A program made the translations under genes and the position numbers. A stretch of 46,409 nt of DNA from CAYVQE01 sp964633205 (GTDB lineage Bacteria; Myxococcota; B64-G9), in the NCBI GenBank assembly GCA_964633205.1, contig CAZWFN010000037.1, forward strand, positions 1-46,409, written 5' to 3'. Below the pieces are notes generated by a model. That model made no database searches, was not told the DNA's origin, and worked only from the letters and a program-made list of their open reading frames with translations. Positions 7,333-14,370 of this stretch are shown piece after piece; the stretch's first letter is position 1, and the number at the start of each line of letters is the position of its first letter.

Positions 7333-8636
7333 CCGGCCTCCCCGCTGTTGGCCGCCGGGCCCACCAGCGCCTCCAGCCGGGCGGCCAGATCGTAGCGGCG
7401 CACCATGCGCCGGTAGCGCTGTTCGTCGAGCCCCAGTGCCTCGCAGATGGCCGCATCCGCCTCGCCGGCGGCGCCGATGGGACCCGCCCGTTCGAGCTGG
7501 GAGTCGATCTCGGCCCGCAACGAAGCGTCGACCTCGTTCTCGATCCCCAGATCCTTGAGGTACTTCTCCTTGGTCAGGGCCAGATCGAGCCGCTCGGAAA
7601 AGCTGGAGTGCTCGAGCACCTTCTCGCGGTATTCGTGCCGCACCCGGGCCACCTCGTCCTGCAGCTGCAGCTCCTCGACGCGCCGCTGCAGCGCGTCCGG
7701 ATCGCTCTTGAGCTTCTGGGCGGTCTTGACCAGGGAGCCGCGCTGCTTGGCCAGGTGGCGACAGATGATGGCGCCTTCGCGCTCGCGCAAGGCATCGCCC
7801 AGCTTGTGGTAATGCACCGCCCGCACCACGTCCTCTTCTTCCAGCGGCACGCCCGGCAGGCCTTCGAAGTGCTTGTTGAGCCGCTCGACCAGGTCGGCGC
7901 GATCGAGCTTCATCTGGTTGATCATACCCGCCAGCACGCGCCGGCCGCGATCCTCGTAGAGCACCGCGAACACGCCGCGGGTACCGCCGGCGGTCCTGCG
8001 CTTGCCGGCCGGACGCGGCGGCGGCGGTACCGGACCGGCGCTGACCGGCGGGCTGTCGACGGTGCGCTGCTGCATCAGCCGTTGCTCATGGTGCAGCGCG
8101 CACAGGCCCGCCCGCAGCGCCGGCCGTTCGCAGCCCGGCTCGCGGCACTCGCCGCTCGCCTCGGTCGCCTCCGCCTCCGCCTCCTCGGCCTTGGCCGCCG
8201 CGGCCCGGCGCGGATCCGAGCGGTAGATCACGGTCGGGCGCACCGGATTGCGCTTGCGCGGCCGGCGCGACGGGGTACGCGGACCGGGCTCGGCCGTCAG
8301 TCCGAAGGGCAGATTGGACATGCGCGCGCTCTCGGGCAAGTTGGCCGGCGGATGGGCCGGCGCCGGCCGCGGCGGCGGGGGCGGTGGCGCCGGCTCGGCA
8401 TCGCGGCGGCCGGCCCGCAGTTGCTCGACCTGGTGCTCGAGCTCGGCCACCCGCTTGACCAACGGCTCGCGTTCGATCTGGCGCAAGCGCTGCTCGACCG
8501 TACCCAACACCTGGCCCAAACGCTCCAACAGCGCCGACCGATCCAACGCGCGGTCCAGCCCGGCCACCACCGCATCGACGATCATCTCGGCCAGGGCGTC
8601 CAGATCCGCTCCCTTGCCCTTTGCGTCACCCGCCAT
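7329..8636 (-). CDS. Zinc-knuckle, coiled-coil protein, unknown function
   Basis: The 435-residue cytoplasmic protein begins with amphipathic, probably coiled-coil helices (about 10-75), followed by a Pro-rich linker and a basic patch. It then has a compact Cys/His motif, C164-x4-C169-x9-C179-x2-H182, that should bind one zinc. After a second Pro-rich linker, residues about 220-420 are helical and include a Fis-like helix-turn-helix candidate (GSLVKTAQKLKSDPDALQRRVEEL, about 300-323). This suggests DNA or RNA binding. The frame is open up to 8747 (37 extra codons); I chose the ATG at 8636, which has a weak GAGG upstream. It is translationally coupled to the CapA-MltB gene. The function is not recognised. 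Confidence 0.6.
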   Translation of the reverse strand: MAGDAKGKGADLDALAEMIVDAVVAGLDRALDRSALLERLGQVLGTVEQRLRQIEREPLVKRVAELEHQVEQLRAGRRDAEPAPPPPPPRPAPAHPPANLPESARMSNLPFGLTAEPGPRTPSRRPRKRNPVRPTVIYRSDPRRAAAAKAEEAEAEATEASGECREPGCERPALRAGLCALHHEQRLMQQRTVDSPPVSAGPVPPPPRPAGKRRTAGGTRGVFAVLYEDRGRRVLAGMINQMKLDRADLVERLNKHFEGLPGVPLEEEDVVRAVHYHKLGDALREREGAIICRHLAKQRGSLVKTAQKLKSDPDALQRRVEELQLQDEVARVRHEYREKVLEHSSFSERLDLALTKEKYLKDLGIENEVDASLRAEIDSQLERAGPIGAAGEADAAICEALGLDEQRYRRMVRRYDLAARLEALVGPAANSGEAG

Positions 8637-8958
8637 CCAAAGCCTCGCTTGCTTCCAAAAGTACCGAAAAAACAGTCGTGCGCCCGAATCGGGCTGCTCA
8701 GACGATAGGCTGCCGCGCTCTCGAGATTGCCCGACCGATCGACCCAACCCCTCGGGTGCCCCCCCTGGTCCCTCTCCGCTGGGTATGTCTGCAAGGCCTG
8801 CCGAAAGCGGCCCACGGTCGGCCGGCAGCCACCACCGGCTCGCCCTATCCGGTTACCAGATTCCCCGCCCCGGGTCAAGCCCGATCCGGCCGTCCGGAAC
8901 CATTTTCGCCCCTTGTTGGGAACCCCAACGGCTTTTGGCCGCAGCCTGCAGCGCGGCT
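8637..8958. other. 322-bp intergenic region
   Basis: No convincing gene lies here, although the frame of the downstream gene stays open to 8747. A perfect 6-bp inverted repeat with a 3-base loop (GTTGGG-AAC-CCCAAC, 8915-8929) sits about 30 bp beyond the ceramidase-like gene. It lacks a U-tract on the minus strand, so it is at best a weak terminator for that operon. The promoter of the zinc-knuckle gene should also be here, but I see no clear boxes. Confidence 0.4.
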
Positions 8959-10332
8959 TCACCTCCGGGCCCGGGCGGCCAAGCGGCGGGCGGTCTCGAG
9001 CAGAATCGGGGTGGCGCGGGGGCCGAGCGACATGGAGCGCTCGTAGGCGAAGGCCGGCGCGGCCCACTGCTCGGGCGACAGGAAGTAGGCCAGCTCGTCC
9101 AAGGCCAGGGTCAAAATGACCTGCTGGTCGCCGCCGATGGCCGCGGCCAGGGCGCGGCCCACCTCCGGGGTGGGCTCGCCGGGAACGGTCAGCAGCCGCA
9201 AGCGGCCCAGCTCGACCAGCGCCATCTCGGTCCGGATCCGACCCGCCGGCCGCGGCCGGGGCTCGAGCAGGCCCAGCTTCCAGGCCAAGGCCAGCATGCC
9301 CTGGGCCGCCACCGGCAGCGCGGGCCGGGCGGTGTGCACCCGCAACCCGCCGCCGGCCAGCGGCGGCAGTCCCCGCAGCGCGGCCTCGATCACCGCTCGG
9401 GCCAGCAGGCCGCCCATCCAGCGGCAAAAGGCCACCCGCTCGCGCTCGGGCGCGGCGGCATCGCTGGCCGGCTCGATCATGCCGCCGGCCGGCCCGGAGA
9501 AAAACAGGCAGGTGCCGCCCAGCGCGACCTCCACCTCGGCGCACAGCACCCCGGGGAAGTCGGCGCTGATCATCCTGAAGTCGTCCTGCAGCGCCTCGGC
9601 GTGGCAGCCGTAGACCACCGCCGTGGCGATCCCCGCTCCGGTGGGCTCCTCGGCCCGCAGCACGAAGGCCCGCTTCGGCACGTCGCCGGGCTGGCGCAGG
9701 TTGACCGCCAGGCCGGCCGGCACCGCCACCGGGCCCGCCCGCAGCCGGGCCGGCCGGGCCCGGGCCGCGGCCAACGCCACCGCGCGGGCCACCCGCCGCT
9801 CCAGCCAATCCATGTAGCGGGGGTCGATGCCGGAGCGCACCGGCAGCAGGCCGAACAGGGCCGGGCCCCAGAAGCCCAGGGTATCGGGGCCGAAGTGGGT
9901 ATGGCTGGCGGCGATCAGAATGCGCCGGCCCCAACGGGCGGTCAGCCGGGAGCGGATGCGCTCGATGCGCCCGTGGCTCAACCCGATCACGTCGACCGCC
10001 ACCAGTACCAGCGCCTCGGCCCCGGCGTCCAGGTACAGCGCCCGGGCGTAGAGCGGATCGAGCACGCCGCGGGCGTGCTTGTTGAAGCCGTGACCGGCGA
10101 TGATCACTCCGGGCCGCGGGGTGATCTCCAGCTTGGCGGCACCGGCCAACAGCTCCGAGTCGGCCCGGGCGGCGCGCACCCGGCGCAGCGAATCGAGCCA
10201 GCGGCCGGCCGGCAGCGGTGCCGGCGGCGCCAAGGCCGGCGGCGCCGCGCAGCCGGCCAGCAGCAAGCCGGCCAGCAACGCCGCACCGGCCGGGCGCCGG
10301 CGCCCGCCCCGGCGCACCGCACCCGCGCTCAT
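8959..10332 (-). CDS. Neutral/alkaline ceramidase-like lipoprotein
   Basis: The 457-residue protein has a lipoprotein signal (LLAGC, Cys28) and then a domain resembling the N-terminal catalytic domain of neutral/alkaline non-lysosomal ceramidases. It starts with AAKLEITPRPG (about 65-75), continues with a GHGFNKHARGVLDPLYARAL stretch, and has the zinc-type motif SHTHFGPD at 143-150 (canonical SHTHSGPG). It is shorter than full ceramidases (about 650 residues) and seems to lack the C-terminal immunoglobulin-like domain. It may hydrolyse an N-acyl amino-lipid or amino-sugar amide outside the cytoplasm. It is the last gene of a four-gene operon and overlaps the kinase gene by 4 bp (ATGA). Family is fairly sure; the substrate is unknown. 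Confidence 0.78.
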   Translation of the reverse strand: MSAGAVRRGGRRRPAGAALLAGLLLAGCAAPPALAPPAPLPAGRWLDSLRRVRAARADSELLAGAAKLEITPRPGVIIAGHGFNKHARGVLDPLYARALYLDAGAEALVLVAVDVIGLSHGRIERIRSRLTARWGRRILIAASHTHFGPDTLGFWGPALFGLLPVRSGIDPRYMDWLERRVARAVALAAARARPARLRAGPVAVPAGLAVNLRQPGDVPKRAFVLRAEEPTGAGIATAVVYGCHAEALQDDFRMISADFPGVLCAEVEVALGGTCLFFSGPAGGMIEPASDAAAPERERVAFCRWMGGLLARAVIEAALRGLPPLAGGGLRVHTARPALPVAAQGMLALAWKLGLLEPRPRPAGRIRTEMALVELGRLRLLTVPGEPTPEVGRALAAAIGGDQQVILTLALDELAYFLSPEQWAAPAFAYERSMSLGPRATPILLETARRLAARARR

Positions 10333-11330
10333 GTCGCCTCCGGCGAGCGCGCGCCGAAGCTGGCGACCAGCCGCTGCCAGACCGCTCCGCCGGCCGGCCA
10401 GCCGGCATCGTCGAAGGCGAAGCCGATGGCGCCCAGCACCGGCTCGACCGCCAGGCGCACGAAGCGCACCCCGGCCCGCTCGCCGCGCACCGCCTGCTGC
10501 ACCGACTCGATCAGCACCGGGCTGGCGCCGCGGGTGAACACCGAGCCGCCGAAGACCACCGGCACCGGCTGGCCGGGGCCGAACAGCCGCTCGATGACCA
10601 CCAGCACCGCCCGGGCCACCTCGGCGCCGGCCTGCTCCAGCACCGCCCGGGCCACACCGTCGCCGGCGGCGGCCGCCTCGAACACCACCGGCGCCAGCCG
10701 GCCCAGATCCAGCGGCCCGCGGGGCATGTCGTAGAACTCGAACTCGATGATGTCGACCAGTTGCGCCAGCCCCAGCGCGTCGGGAATGCGCCGGCTCAGC
10801 TCGGTGGCCGGGCCGCGACCGTCCAGGCCCTTGAAGGCCGCCACCACGGCTGCCTCGGCCAGCTGGCCGGCCGAGCCGTAGTCGCCGGTCAGCCGCCCCA
10901 ATCCGCCCACCTGGTGCTGGCGGCCGTCGGCGCTGCGGCCGATGGCGTTGGAGCCGGTGCCGGCGATCAGCGCCACCCCGACGCCGTCCGGGGTGCCGGC
11001 GCGCAAGGCCACCACGGTATCGTTCTCCAGCCGCGGCCGCAGCCGGCCGGCCAACGGCGCGATCAGCTCGCCGATGACCGCGAAGTCGACCGCCCGATCG
11101 GCGCCGGCCACCCCGAAGCAAGCCGCTTCCAGCGTCCCGGCCTCCAGGCCGGCCTGCTCCAACGCGCCCGCCACCGCCCGGCGCAGCTGCTCGGCCGCCC
11201 CGGCCCGGCCGCAGGCCTGGTAGTTGGCCGAGCCGGCCCGGCCGATGCCGGCCACCCGGCCCTGGGCATCGGCCACCACCGCCAGGGTCTTGGTGCCGCC
11301 GGCGTCCACGCCCAGCGCAAAGCCCGTCAT
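10329..11330 (-). CDS. BadF/BadG-type ATPase, N-acetylglucosamine kinase-like
   Basis: The 333-residue protein has the ASKHA phosphate-1 loop GVDAGGTKT (7-15), a middle segment LENDTVVALRAG that supplies the catalytic/substrate Asp, the phosphate-2/adenosine region AGTGSNAIG, and FGGSVF near the C-terminus. The length and GGTKT/GTGSNA motifs fit the bacterial/eukaryotic GlcNAc kinase branch of the BadF/BadG/BcrA family, which phosphorylates free amino sugars. The frame is open upstream to 11486, but the GVDAGGTKT start and an ATG 10 bp beyond the oxidoreductase stop favour 11330. It lies between the Gfo/Idh gene and the ceramidase-like gene, suggesting it phosphorylates a sugar made or released by this operon. 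Confidence 0.85.
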   Translation of the reverse strand: MTGFALGVDAGGTKTLAVVADAQGRVAGIGRAGSANYQACGRAGAAEQLRRAVAGALEQAGLEAGTLEAACFGVAGADRAVDFAVIGELIAPLAGRLRPRLENDTVVALRAGTPDGVGVALIAGTGSNAIGRSADGRQHQVGGLGRLTGDYGSAGQLAEAAVVAAFKGLDGRGPATELSRRIPDALGLAQLVDIIEFEFYDMPRGPLDLGRLAPVVFEAAAAGDGVARAVLEQAGAEVARAVLVVIERLFGPGQPVPVVFGGSVFTRGASPVLIESVQQAVRGERAGVRFVRLAVEPVLGAIGFAFDDAGWPAGGAVWQRLVASFGARSPEAT

Positions 11331-11340
11331 GGTCGCCGCG

Positions 11341-12426
11341 TCAGCCGGCCCGCGCCCGCAACCACAGATCGACCGGCGCGCGCAGGTCGTCCGGCGGGGT
11401 GTAGGGCAACGCGATGCGCCGGCCCTCGGCGGCCGAGGCGTAGCAGGCCAGCAGGATCTCGAGCACCCGCCGGCCGTCCTCGCCACCCTCGCGCGGCTCG
11501 GCGCCGCGCCGGATGCAGTCGAAGAAGTGGGCGTCCTCCTGCGGGTAGCCGTTGTTCCAGTTCCACTCGTAGTCGGGCCAGCTCCAACCGCGAGCGGCCG
11601 GGGCGTACTCGCCGAAGCCTTGCGTGGAGAAGACCTGCAGTCCCTGGCCGCGCAGCAGATCGACGTGGATCACGCCATCGGTGCCGAACACGTGGCCGAA
11701 CGAGTCCATGCCGCCGTGCAGCGCCCAGCTCGACTCGAGCAGCGCGGTCTGGCCGCTGTCGAACTCGAGATGGATGATGGCGTCGTCTTCGAGATCGGTG
11801 CGCTCGCCGTGCAGCACGCTGCCCAGCATGCAGGTGACCGCGGTCACCTGGGGCTTGTCCAGCATCCAGCGGGCCCACTCGATGCAGTGGCAGCCCATGT
11901 CCATCAGGATGCCACCGCCGGCCTGCTCCGCCTGCCAGAACCAGTCCGAGTAGGGTCCGGCGTGCTTCTCCACCTGGTTGACCCGGTAGATGCGGCCGAC
12001 CGCCCCCTCGTCGCTCATGGCCTTGGCGCGCACGTACTTGGGCGCGAAGCACAGCTCCTCGGCGTAACCCAGCACCACCCCGGCCCGCCGGCAAGCCTCG
12101 ATCATGCGGTCGGCGTCGGCCAGCGTCAGACACAGGGGTTTTTCCACGATCACGTGCTTGCCGGCCGCGGCCGCCCGCACGCTGAAGTCGGCGTGCAGGT
12201 GGTTGGGGATGCACAGCACCACCGCGTCGACCGCCGGGTCGTCGAGCAGCGCACCGTAGTCGCCGTAGGTCTGGGGCACCCGGTGGCGGGTGACGAACTC
12301 CCGGGCCCGTTCGGGATCGCGGCCGCAGTGGGCCACCACCCGGGCGTCCGGCAGCGACGCCACCGCCTCGGCGTGCACCCCGGCGATGAATCCGGAACCG
12401 ACGATGCCCACCCCGATCTCGTTCAT
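11341..12426 (-). CDS. Gfo/Idh/MocA-family oxidoreductase
   Basis: The 361-residue protein has the dinucleotide-binding turn GIVGSGFIAGVH (7-18), the family signature EKP (95-97, in VIVEKPLCLT) and the catalytic D176-MGC-H180 of the C-terminal alpha/beta domain. These are the hallmarks of NAD(P)-dependent dehydrogenases acting on sugars or inositols. It overlaps the aminotransferase gene by 4 bp (ATGA) and has GGAGGG upstream of its ATG. A dehydrogenase next to a DegT aminotransferase is the standard pair for turning a hydroxyl into an amine via a keto intermediate, as in kanosamine or scyllo-inosamine synthesis. The actual substrate cannot be read from the sequence. Confidence 0.9.
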   Translation of the reverse strand: MNEIGVGIVGSGFIAGVHAEAVASLPDARVVAHCGRDPERAREFVTRHRVPQTYGDYGALLDDPAVDAVVLCIPNHLHADFSVRAAAAGKHVIVEKPLCLTLADADRMIEACRRAGVVLGYAEELCFAPKYVRAKAMSDEGAVGRIYRVNQVEKHAGPYSDWFWQAEQAGGGILMDMGCHCIEWARWMLDKPQVTAVTCMLGSVLHGERTDLEDDAIIHLEFDSGQTALLESSWALHGGMDSFGHVFGTDGVIHVDLLRGQGLQVFSTQGFGEYAPAARGWSWPDYEWNWNNGYPQEDAHFFDCIRRGAEPREGGEDGRRVLEILLACYASAAEGRRIALPYTPPDDLRAPVDLWLRARAG

Positions 12427-13688
12427 GCCGCTCCCTCCGGGTCGATGTCGCGCAGCTCGTCGGCCGAGCGCTGGATCTTGACGATGGCCTCGGCGATGCG
12501 CTCCATGGCGGCCGAATCGGTCATGAACAGCGGATGGTGCAACCAGACCGCCTCCCGGTACGCCGCCCGCTCGGCCACCGGGCAGTCGGCCGCATCGGGC
12601 CCGATGCGCTCGCCGTAGCGTTCGCGGATGGCCGGATAGCGCTCGGCGTCGACCGGGAACAGGGGGCTCTGGTAGATGGGCACGTAGAAGTCGCCCTCGG
12701 CCGGAATGCCCTCGGCGGTCAGGGCCTGGATGAACACGTCGCGCGGTGCGCCGCCGAAGGCCTCGGGGTCATAGCGGAACAGGTACTGGTAGCAGCCCAG
12801 GTGGGTGGTGCGCGCGTCGCGGCGCATCGGCGCCACCCCGTCGATCTCGGCCAGCAACCCGCTCAAGTGGGTGGCGTTCTGCTCGCGCAGCTTGCGCTCC
12901 GGCTCCAGCGCCGCCAGCCGGGAGTGCAACAAGGCGGCCTGGAACTCGGTCATCCGGTAGTTGCCCGAGAACACCAACCCCTCGAACCCGTCGTAGCCGG
13001 GCTCCTTGCGGCCGCAGTTGACGTGGGACTCGCAGCGCTGGCGCAGCTCGTCGTCCGAGGTCAGGATGATGCCCCCCTCGCCGGCGGTCATCAGCTTCGA
13101 GCTCTGGAAGGAGAACGAGCCCAGCTGTCCGTGCGAGCCCACCCCGCGCCCGTTCCACTTGCCGCCGTGCATGTGGGCGCAGTCCTCGATCAGGACCAGA
13201 TCGTGCTCGGCGGCGATGGTGCCCAGCTCATCCAGATCGGCGATCGAGCAGCCCAGGTGGACCGGGATGATGGCCCGGGTCCGCGGCGTGATGGCGGCGG
13301 CGACCGCTTGCGGGTCCAGGCAGTAGGTATCGGGTGCCACGTCGGCGAACACCGGCACCGCGCCCACCGTCACCGGCGCCCCGGCGGTGGCGATCCAGCT
13401 GTAGGGCGTGACGATCACCTCGTCGCCGGCGCGGATGCCGGCCGCTCTCAGCGCCACCTCCAGCGTGACCGTGCCATTGGCGGCGCAGATGCCGTAGGCG
13501 GCGTCGTGGGCCGCGGCAAAGGCGGCGGCGAACTCCCGCGCCCGCTGATTGGGCGACGGAAAGCCGCCCCAGTTGCGCGATCGGAGCACCTCGAGCAAGG
13601 CCTGCTCGTCGCGCTCGCCGTAGACGGGCCAGTCGGGCCAGAAGTCATCGAAGGTCTTGGATCCTCCCTTGATCGCAAGCTGGGCCAC
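12423..13688 (-). CDS. DegT/DnrJ/EryC1/StrS PLP aminotransferase
   Basis: The 421-residue protein has the family's core: AANGTVTLEVAL cofactor loop, VTPYSWIATA, IEDCAHMHGG (167-176; Asp169 contacts the pyridine ring) and the Schiff-base lysine Lys198 in SFSFQSSKLMTAGEGG. The N-terminal LAIKGG and the VEDCAQ-like/TAGEGG pattern recall the glutamine:scyllo-inosose aminotransferase subgroup, from memory only. It should aminate a keto-sugar or keto-cyclitol. I chose the GTG start at 13688 because GGGAGG lies six bases upstream; the frame itself is open to 13841. It is the first gene of the four-gene operon. An inverted repeat lies 82 bp upstream and may control it. Confidence 0.9.
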   Translation of the reverse strand: MAQLAIKGGSKTFDDFWPDWPVYGERDEQALLEVLRSRNWGGFPSPNQRAREFAAAFAAAHDAAYGICAANGTVTLEVALRAAGIRAGDEVIVTPYSWIATAGAPVTVGAVPVFADVAPDTYCLDPQAVAAAITPRTRAIIPVHLGCSIADLDELGTIAAEHDLVLIEDCAHMHGGKWNGRGVGSHGQLGSFSFQSSKLMTAGEGGIILTSDDELRQRCESHVNCGRKEPGYDGFEGLVFSGNYRMTEFQAALLHSRLAALEPERKLREQNATHLSGLLAEIDGVAPMRRDARTTHLGCYQYLFRYDPEAFGGAPRDVFIQALTAEGIPAEGDFYVPIYQSPLFPVDAERYPAIRERYGERIGPDAADCPVAERAAYREAVWLHHPLFMTDSAAMERIAEAIVKIQRSADELRDIDPEGAA

Positions 13689-13769
13689 GCTCCACCTCCC
13701 GGGGTTTGCCTCGATTGCTCCCACAGCGCGGCTCATCAGCTGCAACCCAAAAAACCGCGCAGTACTACT

Positions 13770-13798
13770 GAGAATCTTTGCGGGACGCCAAGATTCTC
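13770..13798. promoter_or_regulatory. 9-bp perfect inverted repeat, candidate operator
   Basis: GAGAATCTT and AAGATTCTC flank an 11-bp spacer in the 198-bp gap between the BamE-like gene and the aminotransferase operon, both on the minus strand. It is much less GC-rich than its surroundings. It could be an operator for the operon or a stem at the end of the BamE-like transcript, but no U-tract follows directly. Confidence 0.4.
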
Positions 13799-13886
13799 GC
13801 GGTCTGGAGTACAGGTATCCCGACCGGGCGGCGTCCGTCAAGACCGCGCCGGCGATGGCGCCGGTGCTGCTGGGCCGATCCCGAGA

Positions 13887-14264
13887 CTACTCGGTGTACT
13901 GCGACTGCTGCTTGTCGATGGACTCGACGAAGGCGCCGTCGAAGGCGAGGCGCACTTCTCGCTCGACGACATAGGTGGTCAGGGGGATGAACAGGAAGCG
14001 CTTGACCGACTCCTCGCGCGAGTAGTAGCGCCAGCGCTCGCGCCGCGGGCCGAGCTTGTCGACCTTGTAGGGCTTGCCCAGAATCCCCTCGACCTGCCGC
14101 TTGGAGCTCTTGCCCTCGCGGATGGCCACCAGCCGGGCGAAGGGGAAGTCGCGGCCGATGGTCACCTTGGGGTCGCTGACACTGCAGCCCGCCAGGCCGC
14201 CCGCGGCCAGGCCGATCGCCAGCGCCAGGCCGCCCCAAACCGCGAGACTCCGTTGCGCAACCAT
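13887..14264 (-). CDS. BamE/SmpA-like small lipoprotein
   Basis: The 125-residue product has a lipoprotein signal ending in GLAGC (Cys27). The mature domain has the ordering seen in SmpA/BamE-type and related proteins: an early strand (FARLVAIREGKSS), the short helix plus glycine turn KRQVEGILGKPYKVD, then antiparallel strands RERWRYYSREE, TTYVVEREVRLAFD and VESIDKQQ. BamE supports outer-membrane protein assembly, but many similar lipoproteins have other roles. A perfect AGGAGG sits upstream of the ATG at 14264. It is transcribed divergently from the membrane phosphodiesterase gene. No other bam gene is nearby, so a true BamE function is not established. Confidence 0.7.
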   Translation of the reverse strand: MVAQRSLAVWGGLALAIGLAAGGLAGCSVSDPKVTIGRDFPFARLVAIREGKSSKRQVEGILGKPYKVDKLGPRRERWRYYSREESVKRFLFIPLTTYVVEREVRLAFDGAFVESIDKQQSQYTE

Positions 14265-14334
14265 GTTCCGCCTCCTGTCCACCGCGCAGCGCCGCCAGAA
14301 TACCGACGCCCGCGCGAGCAAGTCAAATGCGGGC

Positions 14335-14364
14335 TTGCGCGGCGGCGCGGTTGCACCATAACAA
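14335..14364 (+). promoter_or_regulatory. Candidate promoter, possibly leaderless
   Basis: TTGCGC (14335-14340), an 18-bp spacer and TAACAA (14359-14364) end six bases before the ATG at 14371. If used, transcription would begin at or very near the start codon. The gene also has no Shine-Dalgarno sequence, which fits a leaderless mRNA. Box matches are imperfect. Confidence 0.3.
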
Positions 14365-14370
14365 TAGGGC

